A stretch of 64,000 bases of DNA from Antedon mediterranea (taxonomy: Eukaryota; Echinodermata; Crinoidea; Comatulida; Antedonidae), in NCBI RefSeq assembly GCF_964355755.1, contig NC_092678.1, positions 22,488,365 to 22,552,364 of the forward strand, in the 5' to 3' direction. Within the stretch, counting starts at the first letter, position 1. The number at the start of each line of letters is the position of its first letter. The notes beneath the pieces are model-generated. The model was not told where the DNA came from. It ran no database searches and saw nothing but the letters and a program-made list of their open reading frames with translations. A program made the translations under genes and the position numbers. Below are positions 59,701 through 64,000 of this stretch, one piece after another.

Positions 59701-62700
59701 TGTTTATTGTAAATAATACTTAATTTACCTTTTTGACGGAAGCTGTACATGATATTTAAAGTTATTAGTCTGATTTTTTCCCCAAAATGTAATAATTTAA
59801 GAAACGTGATCGTTGCTTGAACGTCTTCTGAGTAATTTAGTTGAAACAATAATCAGTTAACATAGACGCATTTGCTTTGTACATGTTTTTTTTTATTGAG
59901 AAAGTTTCTTCAAAAACATAATTTCAGAAGCCATAATATTAAGCTGTTTTTTGTAGTTTTATTTTCTAATATTTTACATTAACTATAACATTAACGCGTT
60001 ACTGGTTTATTTTTGTTTAGATAATAAGCATGTTTTAGATGTGTCTTAAAATTTAATGTTGTGTAATAATGTTTTCATGTTATATTCCTGATGGTGTGTG
60101 AAGGTTACTAGAGGTTTACTGATGATACAGTATGGTACTCTCTGAAATATTTATAGCATATTATTTTCAGAAAAAAAGAACAGACGAGGGAGAGATACTT
60201 ATATTATTATATATTTAATATAAAATGACGATCTGTGCTGGGGAATTGGGGTGGATAGTGAAAATTTAAAATTTCCAACAAGACAAGCTCCTCATCTGCC
60301 TTGAAGATCTTTCTAGAAGTACATTTTCATGGAATTAACCTTTTCCCTGGTACCTTTTTCCATTGGTACCTTTTCCCATTGGTACCTTTTTCCATTGGTA
60401 CCTTTTTCCATTGGTACCTTTTTCGCTGGTACCTTTTTCCCTGGTACCTTTTCCCATTGGTACCTTTTCCCATTGGTACCTTTTTCCATTGGTACAGTAC
60501 CTTTTTCCATTGGTACTTTTTTCCATTGGTACCTTTTTCCATTGGTACATTTTTCCATGGGTATCTCTTTCATGGGTATCTCTTTCATGGGTAGGCTAAT
60601 ATATTCTGTTTCTTTGGTCATTTTTCATTTAGCCTTGTTATAAATGTGAAGTTTTCTAGCATTCCTTGGTATATATTCATTCATGTATGTGCATCAGAAT
60701 ACATTACAAATAATTTTAAATCTATTATTCATATCATCATTTTACAAATATATGATATGTAATATATATAGAACACATATTATATAGTTCATATTCATAA
60801 ATAAATTATACAGTATAAAGATGATATTATTACACACTTTCAGTCATGTGACAGAGAATAGTGTACTTACTTGGATAAACCAATGTTAACCTATTTTCTC
60901 TCTGAATAAAATAATAAATTTTATTGGATGTCAAAGAAAGTAAATGGAATATTCCATTTTATTAAAAATTAATTTGATGAGGTATGAATATTATACATAC
61001 TGTACCAATTGGCCTGTTCCATTACAACCATAATTGTATACCATGTCTATATCTATAGAAATGTACAATATTATTTCATTTATTGTTGGTTGCCTAAAAT
61101 ATCTATGGTTGCTGCATGAAAGAACTATGTTTTAATTTGACAAAGGAAATGTGCATTGTTGAAGGTTGTTGACCATTTTTGTAGTAAATAAGTAAATTCT
61201 GAAAGCTCTGTTTACACTACAAAAAAAAGTGTGATATACCCAAATATGGTAGTGATATTCCCAAATATAATAGTGGTATGACATCATCATGTCCATACAT
61301 ATTTTTGTCACATAAAATTTGATAGTGTAGACAGAGCTTAAGGTATTGTTTCAATATCATATTTATTATATTTCATTCGTTGGAGAGACAAGATTTTATC
61401 AATTATAGCCATGGTCTATTCCTATAATGCTTGACTTTATTTTTTAAAGCAATGGAATATTTAGTCGCCATTAATTATAATTATTTATGTGGATGAATAC
61501 CAAAAAATACCTTTGCCTATTCCATTACCACCCTCGTAAAATATTGTTGAAATAAATAAATGAATTTGTATGATTTTTTTTTTCTTAGTTCATGAAACTG
61601 AGGCGAGGAACGGCAAACAAGAGGAGGAGTTGGAGAAATTGCTGCAGGATAGGGATGAACCAGGAGAATCTGAGGGAAAGTCCGTACTTCAAGCTAAACT
61701 AACCAAGTTAGCCATTCAGATTGGCTATGTAGGTAAGTCTACAACAACAACGTAAGTCTATACTTCAAGCTAAACTAACCAAGTAAGCCATTCAGATTGG
61801 CTATGTAGGTAAGTCTACAGCAATGTAAGTCTGTACTTCAAGCGAAACTAACCAAGTTAGCCAATTAGATGGATTACAAAGTCAATTCCATTCATCTAAA
61901 TTATGGATGAAAAACTAAGCCAGCACTGTTTAAAACACCTTGGTTGTTCCTATCAATGATCAAGGGCTTCTCTCATCCAGTGCCCACCTTGACGAGAACC
62001 GATGTTTCAACGTGGTAAAGCCGTATATTATGTATTTTGTATTCATTTTTTTGCAGGTTGTACGGTTGCTGTATTGACGACAATCATCCTTATTGTGCGG
62101 CTATGCATCGTTGAATTTGGTATCGAGAAGAATGAATGGTCAACAGATTACATCTCAGACTTTGTTGATAGTTTCATTCTCGGTGTAACAGTCTTAGTTG
62201 TCGCAGTTCCTGAGGGGCTCCCTCTTGCTGTAACCATTTCATTGGCGTATTCCGTCAAGGTGGGTAATTTTTTATTTCAAAACAATTCATGGAACAAATT
62301 AATAAATGTTGATGAATGAATAACTTTTTTGTGATTACTTTTTAGAAAATGATGTACGATAACAACTTGGTACGGCATCTTGACGCCTGCGAGACAATGG
62401 GAAACGCGACAGCAATTTGTTCGGACAAGACGGGCACATTAACCACGAACCGAATGACGGTTGTACAGAGCTATTTCTGTAACAAGCTCCATAAAGAGGT
62501 TCCTGACCGTGAGAGTATACCAGAGAGTGTTTATAATAGTATACTTCAGTCAATCTCAATTAATAGTGGATATACATCTAAAATAATGGTAAGATATTCA
62601 TATTCAATGTATTCATTCATATATAACTTATTCACAAAATGTCAATATATGTAATATAATAAATTGGCAATAAAAAATAAAAATTATTATTAACTGTTTA

Positions 62701-63564
62701 TGGAATCCTGGTTCCTTCGGTTAATTTCATTTTTCCCGATATTTTTTTATTCTGCAGCCACCAGAATCAGAAGGACATCTTCCACGCCAAGTCGGCAACA
62801 AGACAGAGTGTGCCCTCTTAGGTTTTATCTTAGCGATGGAAGATGATTATCAGATGGTGCGTGACCAATGGCCACCAGAACGATTCATTCACATGTACAC
62901 GTTTAACTCGTCGAGAAAGTCGATGAGCACGGTGATACCACTAGAAACTGGTGGATATCGTCTTTACACTAAAGGTGCTTCAGAGGTTATTATGAGAAAG
63001 TAAGTGTCGTCAGAGTAAAAAACATATATACATACAGTATATACATCGGTCGATTTATCTGTGATTAGAAGAAGAAGAGAAAAAGGGTCAATATATGTTT
63101 TAACACTACCACCAACCTCTATTCAGGAAAAAACCTTGTTAAGGAAACACTTTGTTCGGTCCCAAAGGTGTCCCTTTAATAGCGGTATCTTTTACATTGT
63201 TTTAGCTATTCCTTGCTTTCAGAGTTTACTATTTTGCTTTTTAATAGTTTTTTAAAATTGTATTTTTGATATGCATATGAAACTCATTGAAATTGACCTG
63301 ACACGACCCAACCTGGCCTTGTTTTATAGGTGTGTGCAGATAATAGATGAGCAGGGATTACCTCAGCCATTTTCCCCTGACATGAAGAACAAGATTCAAA
63401 GCGAAGTAATTGAACCAATGGCATCGGAGGGTTTAAGAACCCTTTGTCTAGCGTACCGTGACTTTGGCCCAAAAGAGAGCCCAGACTGGGAGGATGAAGC
63501 TAACATAGTGCAGGCTTTAACATTTCTAGCTATAACTGGTATTGAAGATCCGGTCAGAGGAGAG
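38541..63564 (+). CDS. ATP2B: Plasma-membrane Ca2+-transporting P-type ATPase (PMCA), first eleven coding exons; 3' part outside window
   Basis: The coding exons are 38559-38712, 39009-39191, 40291-40527, 51546-51671, 56242-56415, 59322-59414, 61589-61732, 62057-62259, 62346-62588, 62758-62999 and 63330-63564 (678 codons). Every junction is GT-AG and frame-consistent. The P2B ATPase exports cytosolic Ca2+ in exchange for protons at the plasma membrane. Visible landmarks in the full-length reading: LCSRLKTSP and the N-terminal cytosolic segment; M1 ([15 protein letters not shown]) and M2 ([19 protein letters not shown]); actuator TGES at codons 215-218; M3-M4 with VPEGLP at codons 422-426; DKTGT with the phosphorylated Asp at codon 465; KGAS at 591-594; and GIEDPVR in the P-domain approach. 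Residue order and spacing match vertebrate PMCA closely. The C-terminal transport sites and calmodulin tail are beyond the window. I cannot say which vertebrate paralogue, if any, it is closest to. Confidence 0.97.
38713..39980 (+). other. PMCA introns 1 and 2 (left part)
   Basis: The intron stretches 38713-39008 and 39192-39980 are AT-rich and hold no other supported feature. Confidence 0.5.
39009..39191 (+). CDS. ATP2B: PMCA exon: [10 protein letters not shown] linker and M1
   Basis: Phase 1 to phase 1, 183 nt. It encodes the conserved [20 protein letters not shown] stretch, QDVTLI and the first membrane helix ([15 protein letters not shown]). The acceptor is TTTGTAG at 39008 and the donor CGTAAGTG at 39192. 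Confidence 0.95.
39981..40141 (+). mobile_element. Harbinger-type MITE (family 1), copy 8
   Basis: It lies in the second PMCA intron, 150 bp upstream of an exon. The left TIR is reduced to CTTTTTCTACACTATCAAAC; the right is TTTGATTGTGTAGACAGACC. TAA flanks both sides (39978-39980, 40142-40144). Confidence 0.82.
40291..40527 (+). CDS. ATP2B: PMCA exon: M2 and start of actuator domain
   Basis: 237 nt, phase 1 to phase 1. It encodes an acidic loop ([13 protein letters not shown]), M2 ([19 protein letters not shown]), SKERQFRGL and the beta-rich opening of the actuator domain to [10 protein letters not shown]. The acceptor lies behind a T-rich tract ending 40290. Confidence 0.96.
40581..40705 (+). 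mobile_element. Harbinger-type MITE (family 1), copy 9, right end eroded
   Basis: The left TIR AGCTCTGTCTACACTATTAA is flanked by TTA. There is one 21-bp unit and the right arm up to TTTGTCACATAAAATG, where the terminal repeat fades. It starts 53 bp after a PMCA exon donor. Confidence 0.8.
41109..41647. mobile_element. MITE family 2, copy 2 (539 bp, TTAA target)
   Basis: The left end AGATGTATTGTCCTTTGA and right end CAAAGGGACAATACATCT are a near-perfect TIR pair flanked by TTAA on both sides (41105-41108, 41648-41651). It is longer than copy 1 (1540-1719) and shares its right half. It carries no ORF of note. Confidence 0.75.
41652..46613 (+). other. PMCA intron 3, left part; no exon seen
   Basis: About 5 kb of AT-rich intron. 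Short ORFs have no domain. A segment at 45740-45830 recurs at 61915-62000 (see repeat entry). The last 70 bp before the Harbinger element belong to the GTCCC-type dispersed repeat. Confidence 0.45.
45740..45835. repeat. Dispersed repeat also present at 61915-62000
   Basis: Both copies share 'CTGTTTAAA.CACC..G.TTG', 'GATCAAGGGCTTCTCTC' and 'CCAGTGCCCACCTTGA'. It is a fragment of an unidentified repeat. The open frames on both strands here show no known domain. Confidence 0.6.
46844..49246 (+). CDS. PIF/Harbinger DDE transposase, three exons, 397 aa
   Basis: Exons are 46844-47174, 47299-47414 and 48500-49246 (TGA). Donors GGTAAGT and GGTAAGC and acceptors TTTCAG and TTTTTAG keep frame. The N-terminal part is basic ([20 protein letters not shown]) and then carries the family's helical region ([45 protein letters not shown]). 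The catalytic core has IGSIDGKHI (Asp 178), LADDAFPL (Asp 271 or 270) and [11 protein letters not shown] (Glu 307). The spacing of 35 residues between Asp 271 and Glu 307 fits DD35E. The transposase cuts and joins the element's termini with help from the MADF/Myb-like partner. Nothing looks inactivating. Its relatives include the domesticated host gene HARBI1, but the TIR context shows this is the transposon copy. Confidence 0.92.
47470..48043. other. Transposase intron 2, non-coding part, with a lone MITE family 2 end
   Basis: AT-rich. At about 47980-47998 the phrase GGGGACAATATATCTTTAA matches the right end of MITE family 2 (1540-1719, 41109-41647), but I find no matching left end nearby. 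Confidence 0.4.
48044..50916 (-). CDS. Harbinger-encoded MADF/Myb-like DNA-binding protein, three exons, 242 aa
   Basis: Minus-strand exons are 50754-50916 (ATG at 50916), 49305-49486 and 48044-48427 (stop). Junctions are CTG|GTAAAC, CACAG|AA, TCT|GTAAGT and TTAG|ATG. Residues about 10-107 form a MADF-type domain: [39 protein letters not shown] and [16 protein letters not shown], with the conserved W, L/R/Y and W-P-F positions. A proline-rich linker with repeated [10 protein letters not shown] phrases follows, then a Lys-rich patch and a C-terminal BESS-like helix region ([27 protein letters not shown]). In PIF/Harbinger elements such a Myb/SANT-class partner helps the transposase reach the nucleus and bind the termini. 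The start MFLEK five codons upstream would need a non-ATG initiator; ATG at 50916 is preferred. Confidence 0.88.
49500..50740. repeat. Harbinger interior rich in TAGGCCTAG words, with a duplicated segment
   Basis: This is the first intron of the minus-strand gene. The palindromic word TAGGCCTA and overlapping CTAGG/CCTAG strings are very dense. A segment of about 105 bp (AAGTCCTTACAT ... ATAGGCCCTACTTATA ... GAGGCCTACTCTAG) occurs at about 49682-49785 and again at about 49848-49940. CpG-rich sequence at 50500-50660 could be the promoter side of the MADF gene. Confidence 0.6.
51161..51545 (+). other. PMCA intron 3, right part, with GTCCC-type dispersed repeat
   Basis: 51186-51415 holds several GTGTCCC(C/T)TTTA and GGACCCAACAA.GTGTCCCTT phrases. 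The same phrase (GGACCCAACAAAATGTTCCTT) lies just left of the Harbinger element at 46570, so the transposon sits inside or between copies of this repeat. Confidence 0.5.
51546..51671 (+). CDS. ATP2B: PMCA exon: actuator loop with TGES
   Basis: 126 nt, phase 1 to phase 1. It encodes [33 protein letters not shown] and DPMLLS. TGES is the dephosphorylation loop of P-type ATPases. It follows an 11-kb intron that contains the Harbinger transposon. Confidence 0.97.
51750..51907. repeat. Minisatellite, unit about 17 bp (AGCCCAGTACAACACTA)
   Basis: Imperfect tandem units starting 80 bp after a PMCA exon. Variants include AGCCCACTAGCCCAGTATAA and AGCCCAATACAGCACT. Confidence 0.8.
51908..54049 (+). 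other. PMCA intron 4, AT-rich, no exon seen
   Basis: No supported feature apart from long T and A runs. Confidence 0.4.
54050..54862. repeat. ATC-rich 15-bp minisatellite with two alternating unit types, about 810 bp
   Basis: Units are ATCATAATCATTGCT and ATCATAATCATTAGC, mixed along the array with ATCATTATCTTTGCT variants. The period is a multiple of three and stop codons are rare, so open frames cover both strands; they are not genes. Confidence 0.92.
54863..56241 (+). other. PMCA intron 4, right part, no exon seen
   Basis: AT-rich, with an A/C run at 55778-55810. No feature is supported. Confidence 0.4.
56242..56415 (+). CDS. ATP2B: PMCA exon: actuator end and start of the regulatory loop
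   Basis: 174 nt, phase 1 to phase 1. It encodes [33 protein letters not shown] and then a basic, low-complexity tail ([13 protein letters not shown]). This is the position where vertebrate PMCA has the phospholipid-responsive insert and alternative splice site A. Confidence 0.95.
56640..57535. repeat. Imperfect direct repeat of about 125 bp flanking an inserted element
   Basis: Left copy 56640-56765 and right copy about 57345-57535 share AATTTCTATCAAT, AGAAATTTCTTGTCA, CATAAACGAAAA, AAATG.ATTTGTATATA and ATATAAAC. The right copy has an extra repeat of ATGGTAAACAATACAA. The tRNA-like element at 56762-57340 lies between them. Confidence 0.65.
56762..57340 (+). mobile_element. Composite SINE-like element with tRNA-Glu-like segment and GGTGAGAATCGGATAAAAAC repeats
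   Basis: It begins CTAGAGGGTACTCCGAGAGT and ends with the palindromic ACCTCCTTGGCGGAGGT followed by AATAAA. Between them lies a tRNA-like part (56908-56972: A box TGGTGTAATGGTTA, anticodon-loop-like CCTCTCAC, B box GGTTCAAGTCCC). The phrase GGTGAGAATCGGATAAAAAC occurs twice, each followed by TGTGG, at about 57100 and 57237, and ACACACACACACA precedes the end. The tRNA-like part is most like tRNA-Glu but lacks a paired acceptor stem, so it is a SINE head or passenger, not a tRNA gene. Confidence 0.65.
57590..57670 (-). mobile_element. tRNA-like sequence on the minus strand (SINE head or tRNA pseudogene)
   Basis: Minus-strand reading has A box TGGTCTAATGGTTTAC, an anticodon-type hairpin CTGC-ATATCAA-GCAG and B box GTTCGAGTCTCGGC. 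The acceptor stem pairs poorly (CCCCAGT against GGCCGTTT). It may be a decayed tRNA-derived SINE. Confidence 0.5.
57671..58152 (+). other. PMCA intron 5, AT-rich
   Basis: No feature is supported. Confidence 0.35.
58153..58593. repeat. Compound microsatellite: ATC-type array with an embedded CGT block
   Basis: (CATCAT)n with CAGTATCATTATCA interruptions runs from 58153. At 58433-58568 it changes to CGTCGTCGT with GGTCGTC variants, then back to ATC. The CGT block is the densest CpG run in the window. Open frames on both strands are a by-product of the 3-bp period. Confidence 0.93.
58594..59321 (+). other. PMCA intron 5, right part, no exon seen
   Basis: AT-rich, no further exon supported up to the cassette exon acceptor. 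Confidence 0.35.
59322..59414 (+). CDS. ATP2B: PMCA candidate cassette exon, 31 codons
   Basis: The acceptor CTTAATCAG (ends 59321) and donor AACGTAAGA (GT 59415) frame a 93-nt stretch open in the PMCA phase. It encodes a hydrophilic, Asn/Glu-rich segment ([20 protein letters not shown]). Phase 1 at both ends means it can be skipped without changing frame. It sits exactly in the regulatory loop that vertebrates vary at splice site A. The sequence itself is not conserved, so inclusion rests on the splice signals and phase. Confidence 0.65.
59415..60340 (+). other. PMCA intron 6, left part, no exon seen
   Basis: AT-rich, no feature supported. Confidence 0.35.
60341..60594. repeat. Minisatellite, unit 16-17 bp (CATTGGTACCTTTTTC), about 13 units
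   Basis: Each full unit carries a GGTACC palindrome. Variants include CCTGGTACC and, at the right end, CATGGGTATCTCTTT. Frames stay open on both strands, but this is a repeat, not a gene. Confidence 0.92.
60595..61203 (+). other. PMCA intron 6, middle, AT-rich
   Basis: No feature is supported. Confidence 0.35.
61204..61338 (+). mobile_element. Harbinger-type MITE (family 1), copy 10
   Basis: TIRs AGCTCTGTTTACACTAC and TTTGATAGTGTAGACAGAGC(T) enclose two 21-bp units and GACATCATCATGTCCATA. Part of the right arm is deleted. The right flank is TAA and the left GAA. Confidence 0.85.
61589..61732 (+). CDS. ATP2B: PMCA exon: end of regulatory loop and approach to M3
   Basis: 144 nt, phase 1 to phase 1. 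An acidic/basic stretch ([20 protein letters not shown]) is followed by the conserved [19 protein letters not shown]. The donor TAG|GTAAGTC is strong. Partial tandem copies of its 3' end follow in the intron. Confidence 0.96.
61753..61873 (+). repeat. Two tandem partial copies of the preceding PMCA exon end, one with its splice donor
   Basis: The exon end 'GTACTTCAAGCTAAACTAAC ... GGCTATGTAG|GTAAGTCTAC' (61684-61742) is repeated at about 61758-61818 with only a few changes, and its 5' half again at about 61831-61873. The first copy has TAA where the exon has TTA (AAG TAA GCC), so it would end translation if used. The GTAAGTC donor is preserved in that copy. Confidence 0.85.
61915..62000. repeat. 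Dispersed repeat, second copy of 45740-45835
   Basis: It shares GATCAAGGGCTTCTCTC and CCAGTGCCCACCTTGA with the copy in intron 3. It lies 57 bp upstream of the next PMCA exon. Confidence 0.6.
62057..62259 (+). CDS. ATP2B: PMCA exon: M3 and M4 with VPEGLP
   Basis: 203 nt, phase 1 to phase 0. It encodes M3 ([18 protein letters not shown]), an extracellular loop ([16 protein letters not shown]) and M4 ([20 protein letters not shown]). The VPEGLP kink in M4 is part of the ion-binding path of Ca2+ pumps. Confidence 0.97.
62346..62588 (+). CDS. ATP2B: PMCA exon: phosphorylation site
   Basis: 243 nt, phase 0 to phase 0. It encodes [20 protein letters not shown], then [20 protein letters not shown]. 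The Asp of DKTGT (62424-62426) is the residue phosphorylated in the catalytic cycle. Confidence 0.98.
62758..62999 (+). CDS. ATP2B: PMCA exon: nucleotide-binding domain with KGAS
   Basis: 242 nt, phase 0 to phase 2. It encodes [30 protein letters not shown] and [15 protein letters not shown] carries the ATP-pocket lysine. Confidence 0.97.
63000..63329 (+). other. PMCA intron with GTCCCTTTAATAG repeat fragment
   Basis: At 63130-63190 the phrase TTGTTCGGTCCCAAAGGTGT, CCCTTTAATAG belongs to the dispersed GTCCC-type repeat. Confidence 0.45.
63330..63564 (+). CDS. ATP2B: PMCA exon: N-domain end and return to P domain
   Basis: 235 nt, phase 2 to phase 0. It encodes [40 protein letters not shown] and [14 protein letters not shown]. 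The donor GAG|GTAAGA is at 63565. The following exon should begin with the equivalent of VP.AI and lies beyond the window. Confidence 0.96.
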
Positions 63565-63752
63565 GTAAGAACACATTTTGAATAAAATGTATGATAATGT
63601 TCGACTTCATAAAGCTAGTCAACCTAATCTTAGGTGACTTATCTGCTGGTTTTGATATTGGTTAGGCCTGATGTTGTGATCCAAGCAGGGAGCTAAAAAT
63701 TACTGATCGGCACTCTAAAGTTGCTGCTGAGAACCTTGATTTGTATGTAGAT
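63565..63752 (+). other. Start of the next PMCA intron
   Basis: It follows the donor at 63565. No exon is visible before the window ends at 64000. Confidence 0.5.
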
Positions 63753-63962
63753 CTGGGCTGGCATTTACAAATATTTTGCTTAAGTAAAAAACAGTGCTTA
63801 AGTAAAAAGCAGAAACTTTATTTATCAAACCAGTTCTTTTTATCCTAAGAAATGGATTTTGTCATGAAAAACATACACATTTTTGAAAATAACTTATCAT
63901 TGACTTGATAAAGGTTAAGGGGATTTGTTTTTGCTAAGCAATTTTGATAAATCTGGCCCCTG
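63753..63962. mobile_element. MITE family 4 (ends CTGGGCTGGCATTTA / TAAATCTGGCCCCTG)
   Basis: The ends form a diverged TIR of about 30 bp (left CTGGGCTGGCATTTACAAAT, right ATTTTGATAAATCTGGCC). The interior repeats GTGCTTAAGTAAAAA. No target duplication is clear. Terminal CAGGGGCCAGATTTAT-type sequence is common in short hAT-like elements of invertebrates, which is an inference here. Confidence 0.5.
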
Positions 63963-64000
63963 AAAATACAAATGTTTGTAGAATAGAAGGTACAGTACTT

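Noticed and set aside
60301-60643. ORFs with repeated [13 protein letters not shown] or [13 protein letters not shown]
   Set aside because: Products of the GGTACC minisatellite, open on both strands.

Overview
This is a low-GC, intron-rich animal genomic window. The reading frames are split by GT-AG introns, and the space between exons is packed with SINEs, LINE fragments, MITEs, minisatellites and two larger transposons. The gene and repeat style (PIF/Harbinger and Ty3-type elements, abundant short TIR elements, tRNA-derived SINEs) fits a marine invertebrate, plausibly an echinoderm. That placement is an inference and cannot be settled from the window alone.

Layout. (1) Positions 1-2918 hold the 3' end of a + strand gene made of tandem ubiquitin-like (beta-grasp) domains. 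It includes a tiny terminal exon at 2851-2918 that I recovered by splice phase and by similarity to its own internal repeat. (2) Positions 2919-38540 contain no coding exon I can support. A candidate CpG-richer promoter with an untranslated exon lies at about 8560-8896. The stretch is otherwise filled with SINE copies, a 21-bp repeat, a 32-bp minisatellite, MITEs, LINE 3' fragments and a young, internally deleted Ty3/Gypsy-type LTR element (31727-35206). (3) Positions 38541-63564 carry the first eleven coding exons (678 codons) of a plasma-membrane Ca2+-transporting P-type ATPase (PMCA, ATP2B family) on the + strand. The exons run from the initiator ATG through membrane segments M1-M4, the TGES actuator loop, the DKTGT phosphorylation site and the KGAS nucleotide-binding loop. 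The gene leaves the window before the end of the P domain, so M5-M10 and the calmodulin-binding tail are missing.

The third intron following the start codon (40528-51545) houses a complete-looking PIF/Harbinger transposon (46614-51160) with matching TIRs, a TTA target duplication, a three-exon DDE transposase and a three-exon MADF/Myb-like DNA-binding protein on the opposite strand. The two genes are interlocked: each has an exon inside an intron of the other. Ten short MITEs scattered through the window have almost the same termini and TTA/TAA target sites, so this transposon or a close relative is the likely source of their mobility. Inside these MITEs a 21-bp unit is present in 1, 2, 6 or 14 copies, which looks like satellite birth inside a transposon.

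The PMCA introns are also loaded with simple arrays (ATC-type at 54 kb, ATC/CGT at 58 kb, a GGTACC-bearing 16-17-bp repeat at 60.3 kb). They hold a phase 1-1 exon of 93 nt (59322-59414) that could be skipped in frame, and tandem partial copies of the end of the next exon together with its splice donor.
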